A stretch of 64,000 nt of DNA. It comes from Kytococcus sedentarius DSM 20547. GTDB lineage: Bacteria; Actinomycetota; Actinomycetes; Actinomycetales; Dermatophilaceae. The stretch's first letter is position 1, and the number at the start of each line of letters is the position of its first letter. Below, in pieces: positions 9,268 to 18,302 of this stretch. The stretch is taken from the NCBI RefSeq assembly GCF_000023925.1, contig NC_013169.1, positions 186,001 to 250,000 of the forward strand, in the 5' to 3' direction. Below the pieces are notes generated by a model. The model did no database searches and was not told where the DNA came from. It was given only the letters and a program-made list of their open reading frames with translations. The translations under genes were made by a program, and so were the position numbers.

Positions 9268-11016
9268 ATGACTGAGACGACCGCGCCCACCCAGGCCACC
9301 ACGACCACCCCGGCGATCGTCCCCGAGGGGGCCACGGCCCTGGTCGAGAAGCACCGCGACGCCCTGACCGCCGCCACCGCTGCCCTCGAGGCCCGTTCGT
9401 TCCACAGCCGCTACAACGAGTCGCCCTCCCCGAAGGTGCACGGCGAGGACGCTGCCCCCAACGGGTTGAAGGCGCACGAGGCCCACCTCGGCCAGAAGTT
9501 CTCCGCCCTGGAGTCCCAGCCGTCCACAGGCCAGTGGGTGGGCAGCGAGAAGTCCCCCTACGGCCCCGAGCTCGGTGCCTCCTACCCGCAGCTCGACGTG
9601 GACGCCGCGATGGCGGCCGCGACCACCGCCCAGAAGGCGTGGCGCAACGCCGGGCCCGAGGCCCGCGCCGCCGTCTGCGTGGAGATCATCGACCGCATCA
9701 ACGCCCGCGGCTTCGAGATGGCCCAGGCCGTCATGCACACCTCCGGCCAGCCGTTCGTGATGGCCTTCCAGGCGGGCGGCCCGCACGCGCAGGACCGCGC
9801 GCTGGAGGCCGTGACCGTCGCGCTCGCCGAGCAGCGGAAGGTCCCGGAGTCCGTCATCTGGGAGAAGCCGGCCAAGGGCGAGCCCATCCGTATGCAGAAG
9901 GACTACCGCGTCATCGGCCGCGGCGTCGGCCTGGTGATCGGCTGCAACACCTTCCCCACCTGGAACGCCTACCCGGGCATCTTCGCCTCGCTGGCCACCG
10001 GCAACCCCGTGGTCGTCAAGCCGCACCCGCAGGCCGTGCTCCCATTGGCCATCACCGTCGAGGTCGCCCGTGAGGTGCTCGCCGAGGCCGGTTTCGATGC
10101 GGCGCTCGTCCAGCTGGCGCCGGAGGAGACCGGTGGCACGCTGGCCAAGGACCTGGCCCTGCACCCGGCCGTGAAGATCATCGACTACACCGGCGGCCCG
10201 GGATTCGGCCACTGGCTGGAGACCGAGGCCGCTGCCGCCGGCAAGCTCGTCTACACGGAGAAGGCCGGCCTGAACACGGTGATCGTCGACTCGGTGGAAA
10301 CCATGCGTGCCGCCACCGGCAACCTCGCGTTCTCCTTCTCCCTCTACTCCGGCCAGATGTGCACGGCGCCGCAGAACGTGTACGTCAAGGCCTCCGGCAT
10401 CAGCACCGACGAGGGTGAGCTGACCGCCGAGGAATTCGCCGAGAAGCTCGGCCAGACCATCACCGCCTTCAACAAGGACGACGCCAAGGCCGTCGAGATC
10501 CTCGGTGCGACGGTGAACGACGACGTCCGCGGCCGCGCCAACGACTTCACCGGCCTCGCGAGCCGCCTCGGCGGCACGCCGGTCCTGGAGCCGCGCGAGG
10601 TGGAGCACCCGGCCTTCCCGGAGGCCGTGGTCCGCACGCCCGGCATCATCCTGCTGGAGTCCGACCAGCGCGACGCGTACAGCCAGGAGTGCTTCGGCCC
10701 GGTGGTCTTCGTCATCAAGACCGACTCCACCGAGCAGTCCCTGCGGATCGCCACCGACACCATCCAGGAGCACGGCGCCATGACCATGGCCGTGTACTCC
10801 ACCGACGAGGAGGTGCTGGCCGACGCCCGCGAGGCCGCCGCCGATGCCGGCGTCGCGCTCAGCGAGAACCTGCAGGGCCAGGTCTTCGTCAACCAGACCG
10901 CGGCGTTCAGCGACTTCCACGGCACGGGCGCGAACCCGGCCGCGAACGCCGCCTACGCGGACGCGGCCTTCATCAGCAACCGCTTCCGCGTGGTGACCAC
11001 CCGCCGCCACGTCTGA
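9268..11016 (+). CDS. paaN: PaaN, phenylacetate-degradation aldehyde dehydrogenase family protein
   Basis: PaaN proteins belong to the aldehyde dehydrogenase superfamily and are linked to ring-opened intermediates of phenylacetyl-CoA breakdown. The 582-residue length is normal. Around residue 215 is the nucleotide-binding segment GLVIGCNTFPTWNAYPGIF, the general-base Glu lies in TEKAGLN near residue 333, and the catalytic Cys in SGQMCTAPQ near 367. The N-terminus (SFHSRYNESPSPKVHG) is typical of PaaN rather than of PaaZ, and no hydratase domain follows. It is divergent from the reductase pseudogene and near paaH/paaI. The core epoxidase paaABCDE and the ligase paaK are not beside it in this window. 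Confidence 0.88.
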   Translation: MTETTAPTQATTTTPAIVPEGATALVEKHRDALTAATAALEARSFHSRYNESPSPKVHGEDAAPNGLKAHEAHLGQKFSALESQPSTGQWVGSEKSPYGPELGASYPQLDVDAAMAAATTAQKAWRNAGPEARAAVCVEIIDRINARGFEMAQAVMHTSGQPFVMAFQAGGPHAQDRALEAVTVALAEQRKVPESVIWEKPAKGEPIRMQKDYRVIGRGVGLVIGCNTFPTWNAYPGIFASLATGNPVVVKPHPQAVLPLAITVEVAREVLAEAGFDAALVQLAPEETGGTLAKDLALHPAVKIIDYTGGPGFGHWLETEAAAAGKLVYTEKAGLNTVIVDSVETMRAATGNLAFSFSLYSGQMCTAPQNVYVKASGISTDEGELTAEEFAEKLGQTITAFNKDDAKAVEILGATVNDDVRGRANDFTGLASRLGGTPVLEPREVEHPAFPEAVVRTPGIILLESDQRDAYSQECFGPVVFVIKTDSTEQSLRIATDTIQEHGAMTMAVYSTDEEVLADAREAAADAGVALSENLQGQVFVNQTAAFSDFHGTGANPAANAAYADAAFISNRFRVVTTRRHV

Positions 11017-11070
11017 GCTGCGGCGGTGACCCCGCGCCGCGCTGGGTGAGCCGGCGCGGCGCCGAGCACC

Positions 11071-11098
11071 GGAGGGCGTCCCACACGGGGCGTCCTCC
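11071..11098 (+). terminator. Hairpin after paaN
   Basis: A 10-bp stem (11071-11080 with 11089-11098, two G-U pairs) encloses an 8-nt loop, 55 bp after the paaN stop. There is no clear U-tract, as is common in high-GC actinobacteria. The GC-rich stretch 11032-11064 also folds. Confidence 0.5.
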
Positions 11099-11180
11099 GC
11101 GTGTGTGCCGGCCCCGTCCGAGCAGGCGGCTGTTCGGGCGTGCGTCCTCGCCGTGCTCGTGGCGGGTCCCGTCCCCAGGG

Positions 11181-12755
11181 TCATCGGGTCACCGCCTCCC
11201 CGGGGTCTCCGGGGCGTCGCCGCCTGAAGGTGACGGTGGCCGCGCCCCGTTCATCGCGGGTGGTGGTGTAGGTGTAGCGGGGGTCCTCCGTGCGGTGGTG
11301 GTGTGGACCGCACAGGGGGATTCCGTTGGCGTGGTCGGTTCTGCCTCCACCGCGATGGAGGAGTTCCCCGTCGGGTCCGCGGCGGGGGTGAAAGGGGCGG
11401 TCGTGGTGGATCTCGCACCAGGCGAAGGGCCGATCGCAGTCCCGTTCGGCGCAGGAGGTGTACTTCGTGGCCAGGGCTGCTCGTTGGGTGTCGGTGAAGA
11501 ACCGCCGTTGCCTGCCGAGGTCCAGGGGTTGGGACGCGCCGTCCATCACGAGGGGGATGATCCCGGCGTTCGCGGCCAGGTGACGGGTCTGCTCTGCGGA
11601 GACGGCGTCCCCGGTGTCGGTGACGCCGGCCCGGTCGGTCTCCCCGCGGAGGGTCTCCAGGTCGGTGGTGACCAGCAGGATGGCGTTGACCTTGGAGCCG
11701 AGCTTGTCGGTGGGGAGGTGGTTGATGAGCTCGGCCAGCGCCTTGCCGCGCTCGTGGGCCCAGTCGATCTGGGTGTCCTTCCACGAGGCGCCCTCGAGGC
11801 CGGTCCCCTCGGCCCGTGCGCGCTTCTTGTGGGCGAGCCGGCGGGGTGAGGTCAGGGCGTGGAGGGCCTTCTCCAGCATGCGTCCCTGGAGGACCGGGAG
11901 GGTGAACTGGCCGTACATGGTGCCGTCGCCGCGGTCGGTGATCCAGAAGTTCGCGGCCTCCCAGGCGGCGTTCTCCTCGTTGCGCACGAGCTCGTTGTGG
12001 TGGGCATCGACCTGCTCCTGGGGCAGGTCGAGTTCGCCCAGGGCGCGCTGGGCGGCCTTGCGCAGCCGGGTCAGGCTCATGCGTTGCGCCTTGGCCACCA
12101 GGCCGGTCTCCACGGCCAGGCGCTGCTCGGTGGACAGGTGGTCGGGAAGGTCGTCCAGGGCGCGGGTGATGATCAGCGCCTGATCACGGTTGATCAGCCC
12201 GTCGTCCCAGGCCTGTGCGGTGGGGGACTGGGCCGACCCCGCGCCCGCGCCGTCACCGAGCTGGGGCGCCGCCCCCGCATCGTCACCGAGCCCGGACCCC
12301 GCACCACCATCCGCGCCACCCGGCAGCCCGGCAGCGGGCGGGCGCGGCTGGTTGCCGAGGGCCCGGGCCAGGGTGTTGTCGTGGTGTGTCCGGCGGGTGT
12401 CGGTACGGGTGCGTCCGGAGGTGTACTGGGCATCGTCGTCGTGGTGGGCGTGGCCCGCCTCCCGGGTACGGCGCACGACGTCCAGAGCGCGCACCCGCAC
12501 CCGGTCGTGCCGGTTGACCAGGCGCTGCACGTCCTGGACGAACCGTTCCAGGGTGGCCGCGTCCAGGGCCTCGGGGTGGGCGCCGAGCTGGGCCACCGCA
12601 TCGATCAGCCGGTCGGCCGCGCTGTTGGCCTGCTCCAGCGCGACCCGGACCACGGCGTGCGGGTCGCCCACCACACCCCCGGCCCCGCGGAGCCCGTCAC
12701 CCGCACCACTCGTGGTGGGCGCACCCCGAGTGCCGATCCCGTCGACCAGGTCCAT
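11181..12755 (-). CDS. DUF222 domain HNH endonuclease (13E12 repeat-like family)
   Basis: This is a DUF222 protein with a C-terminal HNH nuclease, the architecture of the 13E12 repeat family found in multiple copies in actinobacterial genomes; its role is unproven. The N-terminal two thirds hold the DUF222 region (AQLGAHPEALDAATLERFVQ, and AFWITDRGDGTMYGQFTLP-like text near residue 265). The nuclease end has CAERDCDRPFAWCEIHHDRP near residue 430, followed by HANGIPLCGPHHH, giving two CxxC-like pairs and the HNH histidines. A Gly/Ala/Pro-rich low-complexity segment lies at about 155-190. A related gene at 52592-55657 is split by an insertion element. The ATG at 12755 is followed by a normal DUF222 N-terminus. 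Confidence 0.88.
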   Translation of the reverse strand: MDLVDGIGTRGAPTTSGAGDGLRGAGGVVGDPHAVVRVALEQANSAADRLIDAVAQLGAHPEALDAATLERFVQDVQRLVNRHDRVRVRALDVVRRTREAGHAHHDDDAQYTSGRTRTDTRRTHHDNTLARALGNQPRPPAAGLPGGADGGAGSGLGDDAGAAPQLGDGAGAGSAQSPTAQAWDDGLINRDQALIITRALDDLPDHLSTEQRLAVETGLVAKAQRMSLTRLRKAAQRALGELDLPQEQVDAHHNELVRNEENAAWEAANFWITDRGDGTMYGQFTLPVLQGRMLEKALHALTSPRRLAHKKRARAEGTGLEGASWKDTQIDWAHERGKALAELINHLPTDKLGSKVNAILLVTTDLETLRGETDRAGVTDTGDAVSAEQTRHLAANAGIIPLVMDGASQPLDLGRQRRFFTDTQRAALATKYTSCAERDCDRPFAWCEIHHDRPFHPRRGPDGELLHRGGGRTDHANGIPLCGPHHHRTEDPRYTYTTTRDERGAATVTFRRRRPGDPGEAVTR

Positions 12756-13070
12756 GGACGCACCCCCTCAGCGCCTCGGCGGCCGAACCTCCTGTCCGAC
12801 CAACTACCCCCACTCTAGTACACACTACCGACACAATGCAAGCCCGAAATAGAACATGTGGACGAGTGCTCACGGGCCCCCGGGACCCCACCCCGTGCTG
12901 TGGACAACCCACCCCCCTCGGTGCCACCCGCGAGGCCGACGACCCCGCCCCTACGAGGCCGCCTTCGCAGGCATCGACGCCGACCCGTACCACCTCCTCC
13001 CCCGTGGGCATGAAGCGCCCGCTGCCCTGATGCGGTGAGCGTCGCCCGCGAGGTTGTCGCCGCCCGCCCC
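12756..13070. other. Divergent intergenic region between DUF222 gene and UvrA-like gene
   Basis: This 315-bp gap carries no credible ORF. Its centre (12815-12860) is unusually AT-rich for the window, with TAGTACACACTACCGACA, and probably holds the DUF222 promoter. A GATGCGGTGAGC motif lies at 13029-13040. Confidence 0.5.
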
Positions 13071-13076
13071 TACGCT
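13071..13076 (+). promoter_or_regulatory. -10 element of a predicted leaderless UvrA-like transcript
   Basis: TACGCT ends 6 nt before the GTG at 13083 and there is no ribosome binding site. This spacing also supports 13083 over the in-frame GTG at 13035. Confidence 0.6.
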
Positions 13077-13082
13077 GGCTCC

Positions 13083-15431
13083 GTGACCGAGAACCACACC
13101 GCCGACCGCCACGACACCATCCGCGCCCGCGGCGCCCGGGTGAACAACCTCAAGAACATCGACGTCGACATCCCCAAGCGCCGCTTCACGGTGGTCACGG
13201 GCCTGTCCGGCTCCGGCAAGTCCTCTCTGGTCTTCGGCACGCTCGCCGCCGAGTCCCGCCGCCTCATCGACGAGACCTACCCGTCCTTCGTCCAGCAGTT
13301 CATGCCCGCCAACCCGCGCCCGGACGTCGACTCGCTGGAGAACCTCTCGGCCGCCGTGATCGTCGACCAGGAGCGCATCGGCGCCAACTCGCGCTCCACG
13401 GTCGGTACCGCCACCGATGCGGCCGCGCTCCTGCGTATCGTGTGGAGCCACCTGTCCGAGCCCCACGTCGGCGGCTCCCAGGCCTTCAGCTTCAACGTCG
13501 CCTCCGCCTCGGGCTCCGGCATCCTCACGGTCGACAAGAAGAACGCCAAGGGTGAGACGAAGAAGGGCGAGAAGGCCACCTTCGAGGTCATCGGTGGCAT
13601 GTGCCCGGCGTGCGAGGGCATCGGCACCGTCGCCAGCCTGGACGAGGACCTCATCGTCGACCGCTCCCTCTCCCTCGATGAGGGGGCGCTCCTGGTGCCC
13701 GGCTACCCCGTCGACTCCTGGGGATGGCGGATCTTCGCCGAGAGCGGCAAGCTCGACCCGGCGAAGAAGGTCGCCGACTACTCCGATGACGAGTGGGCCT
13801 GGTTGATGTACCAGGACGCCACCAAGGTGAAGATCGGTGACATCAACATGACCTACGAGGGCATGGTCACCCGCATCCGCCGCACCTGGTTCGGCGACCG
13901 CGAGCCCAAGCAGGCGCACATCAAGGCCTACAAGGACGCCATCGCCACCACCGCCCCCTGCCCGGAGTGCCACGGCACGCGCCTCAACGAGGCCGCGCGC
14001 ACCGCCACCGTGCACGGCATCACCCTGCCTGAGGCCACGGCGATGCAGGTGGACGAGCTGGCGCAGTGGGTCAAGGAGCTCGACGAGCCCAGCCTCGCTC
14101 CGGCCCTGGCCAAGCTGACCGGGATGCTCGAGGCGATGGTCGAGATCGGCTTGGGCTACCTCTCGCTGGACCGCACCTCGTCGACCCTCTCCGGCGGCGA
14201 GGCGCAGCGCATCAAGATGGTGCGCCACCTGGGGTCCAGCCTGACCGACATCAGCTACGTCTTCGACGAGCCCACGGCCGGCCTGCACCCGCACGACATC
14301 GAGCAGATGGTGGGGCTCCTGCGTTCCCTGCGCGATGCGGGGAACACCGTCCTGGTCGTGGAGCACAAGCCTGCGGTGATCACGGCAGCGGACCACGTCA
14401 TCGACATCGGCCCCGGCTCGGGCACCACCGGTGGTGAGGTGGTCTACGCCGGCCCCCTCGACGGCCTGGCCGGCACCGACTCCGTGACCGCCGAGCACCT
14501 GGACCACCGCCCCACCCTGCGCGATGAGGTGCGCACCCCCAGTGGGCACCTGGAGATCCGCGGGGCGTCCACGAACAACCTCAAGGGCGTCGATGTGGAC
14601 GTGCCCACCGGGGTGCTCGTGGCCGTGACCGGGGTGGCGGGCTCGGGCAAGAGCTCGCTGATCCACGGCAGTCTTGGAAAGCGGGGCGACGTGCTGGTGA
14701 TCGACCAGTCACCCATCAAGGGTTCGCGGCGCTCCAACCCGGCGACCTACACGGGTCTGCTCGACCCGATCCGGAGCGAGTTCGCCAAGGCCAACGGCGT
14801 GAAGCCGGCCCTGTTCAGCCCGAATTCCGAGGGCGCCTGCCCCGAGTGCAAGGGGGCTGGCGTGATCTACCCCGAGATCGCGCTGCAGAACGCGGCACCC
14901 ACGCCGTGTGAGGTGTGCGGCGGGCGGCGCTTCCGGGACGACGTGCTGGAGTACGCGTTCCGGGGCATGAGCATCGCCGACGTGTTCGACCTGTCGGTGG
15001 CCGAGGCGGTGGAGGTCTTCACCACGGGCAAGGCCAAGACGCTCCTGCGGCGCCTGCTGGACGTGGGGCTGGGCTACATCCGGCTCGGCCAGCCGCTGCC
15101 GACCCTGTCCGGTGGTGAGCGTCAGCGCCTGAAGCTGGCGGCGCAGCTCAAGGAGTCGGACATCTTCGTGCTCGACGAGCCGAGCTCTGGTCTGCACATG
15201 GCCGACACCGCGAAGCTGGTGGACATGCTGCAGGGCTTGGTGAAGGGCGGGGCCACCGTCATCGCCATCGAGCACAATCTGGACGTTGTGAGCCAGGCCG
15301 ACCACGTCATCGACGTGGGGCCGGGTGCCGGCCACGAGGGCGGCGAGGTGGTCTTCACCGGCACCCCCGCCGAGCTCACTGCCGCGGACACGGCCACGGG
15401 CCGCGCGTTGAAGGCGGCCACGTCGTCCTGA
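13083..15431 (+). CDS. Short UvrA-like ABC ATPase (UvrA2/DrrC type)
   Basis: This is a tandem ABC ATPase of the UvrA family. It has 782 residues where canonical UvrA has about 950, so the UvrB-interaction region is reduced, as in class II UvrA proteins associated with antibiotic or DNA-intercalator tolerance. Visible features are Walker A GLSGSGKSS near residue 40, zinc-binding pairs CPACEG (about 178) and CPECHG (about 296), signature LSGGEAQRIKM (about 370), second Walker A GVAGSGKSS (about 517), CPECKG and CEVCGG (about 584-610), and LSGGERQRLKL (about 680). The housekeeping uvrA is presumably elsewhere. A specific substrate cannot be assigned from sequence. Confidence 0.88.
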   Translation: MTENHTADRHDTIRARGARVNNLKNIDVDIPKRRFTVVTGLSGSGKSSLVFGTLAAESRRLIDETYPSFVQQFMPANPRPDVDSLENLSAAVIVDQERIGANSRSTVGTATDAAALLRIVWSHLSEPHVGGSQAFSFNVASASGSGILTVDKKNAKGETKKGEKATFEVIGGMCPACEGIGTVASLDEDLIVDRSLSLDEGALLVPGYPVDSWGWRIFAESGKLDPAKKVADYSDDEWAWLMYQDATKVKIGDINMTYEGMVTRIRRTWFGDREPKQAHIKAYKDAIATTAPCPECHGTRLNEAARTATVHGITLPEATAMQVDELAQWVKELDEPSLAPALAKLTGMLEAMVEIGLGYLSLDRTSSTLSGGEAQRIKMVRHLGSSLTDISYVFDEPTAGLHPHDIEQMVGLLRSLRDAGNTVLVVEHKPAVITAADHVIDIGPGSGTTGGEVVYAGPLDGLAGTDSVTAEHLDHRPTLRDEVRTPSGHLEIRGASTNNLKGVDVDVPTGVLVAVTGVAGSGKSSLIHGSLGKRGDVLVIDQSPIKGSRRSNPATYTGLLDPIRSEFAKANGVKPALFSPNSEGACPECKGAGVIYPEIALQNAAPTPCEVCGGRRFRDDVLEYAFRGMSIADVFDLSVAEAVEVFTTGKAKTLLRRLLDVGLGYIRLGQPLPTLSGGERQRLKLAAQLKESDIFVLDEPSSGLHMADTAKLVDMLQGLVKGGATVIAIEHNLDVVSQADHVIDVGPGAGHEGGEVVFTGTPAELTAADTATGRALKAATSS

Positions 15432-15509
15432 TGGGGTGAGCGTGGCCAACGAGGCCCGGCCGCCCCGGGTGGGGGACCACAAGGCCTCGAGGGGCGCTGG
15501 GGCCGTTGC

Positions 15510-15929
15510 TCAGCGGGGGATGTCCTCGTCGTGGGGCTGCACGAGGTAGCGGTCGCCGTCCTCGCTGACGTCCCACACGGTCACCGTCGCGACCGGGCCG
15601 TCGGCGTCGCTGACCTGTACCTGGTGGTTGCGGGCCATCTGCTCCCCGGTCAGCTCGCGGACCGTGAGATCCGAGGCCGCGTCAGCGCCCCCGGCCTGCT
15701 CGCGCACGGCGTTCAACCAGTCGCTGGTCTTGGACTCGAACCCCTCGCCGGAGTACTCACAGACCGACTCCACCGTGGCCTCGGGCCCCGTCTCGGTCAG
15801 CAGCGCGGAGACCACCTCCGTGGGGGTCTCCCTCCCGGCCTGGCAGTCGTCCTGCGAGCACCCTGCCAGGACCGCTGTCGTCACGACCCCCAGCGCCAAC
15901 AGATCTCTCACACCGGTCTTGCGGCTCAT
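15510..15929 (-). CDS. Small secreted lipoprotein, function unknown
   Basis: This 139-residue protein has a basic N-terminus, a hydrophobic helix and the lipobox LAGC, after which the mature chain is acidic and soluble. It would be anchored to the outer face of the membrane. The ATG at 15929 is chosen because an AAGGA sits 8 nt upstream; an ATG at 15938 is also in frame but has no spacing from it. The mature region (ETPTEVVSALLTETG, DRYLVQPHDEDIPR) belongs to no family that I recognise. It resembles small DUF4878-like lipoproteins in layout only. Confidence 0.75.
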   Translation of the reverse strand: MSRKTGVRDLLALGVVTTAVLAGCSQDDCQAGRETPTEVVSALLTETGPEATVESVCEYSGEGFESKTSDWLNAVREQAGGADAASDLTVRELTGEQMARNHQVQVSDADGPVATVTVWDVSEDGDRYLVQPHDEDIPR

Positions 15930-16059
15930 GCGCACCATCCTTCATGTCGATCCTCGGGGTGGAGCGCCCATCGCGATGTTTGCTCCACCTAATGTTGCTG
16001 GGGGGGTGAGGGTCGCCGTGAGGCGCAGGAGTGTCGTATGAGTGAGCCCCAGTCAGTGG

Positions 16060-16677
16060 AGCATAGAGCCACGCGAGGGGGGGCAAGTGGGGTGGCGGAT
16101 GTCCTGGGAGTGCATTACCACCTCACCCAGCCAGGCTCCGAGAACACCCGTGGGGGCGACGGTGGCGTCGATCACCTGCCGGAAGCGGTCCAGCGTCTCG
16201 GTCGGGGACCCATCGAGGTGCTCACGCAGTCGGTGTTCGTTGTGGACGTCCGGGCGGAAGCGCGCGGCGGCGACGCCGCGCCACCACGCCCAGCGCCCGG
16301 CCTTTCACCTCGTCGTACCCGCCGGCGCCGTGGGCGAAGAGCATGCGGATGGCTCAGCCCTGCTCCATCTGCTCACGCATCTCCTCCGAGCCCTCGAACA
16401 GCCCGAACGCCGCACCCGCCGGGGTGGTCAGGTGCGCCGAGCGGCCGAAGCCGAGGTCCATCACCTCACCCACCTGCCCGGCACCGAGTTCCCGCGCCCT
16501 CGCCAGCACCGGGTCCAGCTGCGGCACCAGCGTGTACTGCACCCACAGCGCCTCCTCGCCGGCCTCCAGCGGGCCGATGCCGAAGATGCCGTCCTGACCC
16601 AGCTGCGGCATCGATTCCGTTGCCCGCCAAGAGGGCACGCCGAGCGGCATCACGCCGGCAGGGTGGTGGTCGGGCAC
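16060..16677 (-). pseudogene. Mosaic remnant of VOC, alpha/beta hydrolase and DinB isomerase genes
   Basis: Three decayed fragments lie in a row. 16354-16677 encodes a C-terminal VOC fragment whose 16392-16606 is almost identical to 19851-20065 in the intact VOC gene. 16300-16350 encodes IRMLFAHGAGGYDE, matching the N-terminus of the hydrolase at 17799-18299 (MQMLFLHGAGGFQE). 16060-16300 encodes FRPDVHNEHRLREHLDGS and a following HSQDIRHP, matching the isomerase at 17155-17802. The hydrolase and isomerase pieces are joined at a shared GGGCGCTGG, as if by deletion. None has its own intact frame. The spans are gene debris from a second copy of the neighbouring operon. Confidence 0.85.
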
Positions 16678-16717
16678 GCCGCGATGCTAGCCGTCACACT
16701 CCATCGGACGACGGGGT

Positions 16718-17155
16718 TCAGGGACGACTCACGACCTCGAAGGTCTCCCCGATGACGCGGCGCCCGTCGAACACCGGCTCCTCATCCAGGGTCGCCAGGA
16801 CGCGCGGGTCGCTCGTGGCCGCGGCTGTCCCCCGATCCCGTGCCGCCCTGGAGGGCCACTGTGTCACCGTCACGACGACCGCCTCTCCGGGGCCTGCCCC
16901 GACCACACCCGCAAGGCCGGGGGAGGCCGATGCGGGGGAGGCCCCCGTGGCATGGAAGTCCTCCTGCCTCGCGGGCGGCCCGGAGTGCCAGTAGTGGGTC
17001 ACCTGCGTGGCTCCGTGGTCGCGGTAGACCTCGGCCATCCGCTTCTCGAAGGCCAGGTAGGCCTCGCGCTGGTTCACGGCCACCGGGACCATGGTCACGT
17101 CCGCACATGCAGCGCCCTGAGGGCCGCCCCGTCCACTGCGGATGTCGCTCGTCAT
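16718..17155 (-). CDS. DUF1428 family protein
   Basis: DUF1428 proteins are small ferredoxin-like alpha/beta-barrel proteins of unknown function. The 145-residue product contains MVPVAVNQREAYLAFEKRM near the N-terminus, THYWHSG in the middle, QWPSRAARDRG near residue 100 and FDGRRVIGETFE at the end, a layout typical of the family. The first 20 residues are poorly conserved, so an internal start is possible. The ATG overlaps the stop codon of the upstream isomerase gene by one base (TGATG). It is the last gene of the eight-gene operon that begins at 21367. Confidence 0.8.
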   Translation of the reverse strand: MTSDIRSGRGGPQGAACADVTMVPVAVNQREAYLAFEKRMAEVYRDHGATQVTHYWHSGPPARQEDFHATGASPASASPGLAGVVGAGPGEAVVVTVTQWPSRAARDRGTAAATSDPRVLATLDEEPVFDGRRVIGETFEVVSRP

Positions 17156-17802
17156 CAGTCCTCCAACCGGCCGGCCAGTTGATCGACCCCCGCGCCGGTG
17201 AGCCCGTCCAGGTGCGAGCGTCGCCCAGCCATCACCATCACCAGGGACAGGGTCGGGCCCTCGACCAACGGTCCCGTGCCGCTGTGGAAAGGGCTGTCCG
17301 TTGCATGGAGTTGCAGCCCCTTGGTGCGGCTGCGACTCGGGACGGCGAAGTCGCGAGCGGCGAAGAAGGCGGCCACGGCAGCAACGGCATCGGCGTCACT
17401 CGTGTCTTCCAGGCCGAGTGGTCTGCGGATGTCCTCGGCGTGCACCACCACCTCTCCCAGCCATGCCGCGATGTCGCCGGTTGGCGCGACCGTGGCGTCC
17501 ACGACGGCTCGGAAGCGTCCCAAGGTGTCCTCCGTCGACCCGCCCAGGTGTTCCTGCAGGCGCCGGTCGTTGTGGACGTCCGGCCGGAAGCGGGCGGCAG
17601 CGATGCTCCGGAGCCAGGACCAGCGCCCGGTTGACGCGGCCGCCGTGAGGTGTGCCGTCACGTGGCGCACGTCCCAGTCGTCGCACAGGGTGGGATGACC
17701 CCACTGTGCGGGCTGCAGTCGCTCCAGGTCGCTCACGAGCGCGCCGCGTGCCGCGTGCACCATCGGCCACGTCGCCTGCGGGGCCTCACGTCGTGTCGTC
17801 AC
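17155..17802 (-). CDS. Mycothiol-dependent maleylpyruvate isomerase-like (DinB superfamily) protein
   Basis: This is a 215-residue DinB-fold protein of the maleylpyruvate isomerase N-terminal family (TIGR03083 type). Such enzymes use mycothiol, the actinobacterial thiol, for isomerisation or thiol transfer. Metal-ligand positions are visible as DDWDVRHVTAHL near residue 45 and VVVHAEDIRRPLG near 130. The GTG start overlaps the hydrolase stop by 4 bp, and the protein ends one base into the DUF1428 ATG. An upstream extension of the frame is Arg-rich and overlaps the hydrolase, so it is rejected. A decayed paralogue lies at 16060-16300. Confidence 0.82.
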   Translation of the reverse strand: MTTRREAPQATWPMVHAARGALVSDLERLQPAQWGHPTLCDDWDVRHVTAHLTAAASTGRWSWLRSIAAARFRPDVHNDRRLQEHLGGSTEDTLGRFRAVVDATVAPTGDIAAWLGEVVVHAEDIRRPLGLEDTSDADAVAAVAAFFAARDFAVPSRSRTKGLQLHATDSPFHSGTGPLVEGPTLSLVMVMAGRRSHLDGLTGAGVDQLAGRLED

Positions 17803-18299
17803 CGCGTCATCTCCCTCATCAGGTCGCCCTCCAGCCCCGCGAACTGGTGCCCTCCGATGGGGTGCACGCGCGCTGCCGCGCCGGGCACCGACTCTGCGAG
17901 GGCCGCGAAATGGGCCACGGGAACCACCTCGTCGTCCCGACAGTGGTGCAGCGACAACCGGACGCCCTGCGGTGGCCCGGAGGGGGCGTACTCGGCCACG
18001 TCCCACCCGCTGACACCCCAGTCGGGCGCGGCGAGCACGAGCCCGCGCCGCACCTCAGGCGCCGCCTCGGCCAGCACACCCAGAAGGATCGATCCGCCAA
18101 AGGAGTGGCCCACCACCAGATCGTCCGCGCCCAGGGATCCCACGGCCGGGCGCACCACCGATGCCCACGCCTCGAAGGACATGTCCTCGTCTGGGCACTC
18201 GGGCATCTGCAGTTCAGCCCCGACTGCGCCAGTCAGCCGCTCGGCCAGCTCCCGGTCCTCCTGGAACCCACCGGCTCCGTGCAGGAACAGCATCTGCAT
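17799..18299 (-). CDS. Small alpha/beta hydrolase (RBBP9/dienelactone-like)
   Basis: This 166-residue serine hydrolase starts MQMLFLHGAGGF, where HGAG forms the oxyanion region. The nucleophile elbow GHSFGGS lies near residue 83, the acid in CRDDEVVP near 130 and the His in IGGHQF near 152, so the triad is complete. The substrate is unknown. It begins 3 bp after the reductase stop and overlaps the next gene by 4 bp, so it is inside the operon. A fragment matching its N-terminus survives at 16300-16350. Confidence 0.85.
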   Translation of the reverse strand: MQMLFLHGAGGFQEDRELAERLTGAVGAELQMPECPDEDMSFEAWASVVRPAVGSLGADDLVVGHSFGGSILLGVLAEAAPEVRRGLVLAAPDWGVSGWDVAEYAPSGPPQGVRLSLHHCRDDEVVPVAHFAALAESVPGAAARVHPIGGHQFAGLEGDLMREMTR

Positions 18300-18302
18300 G
18301 GC

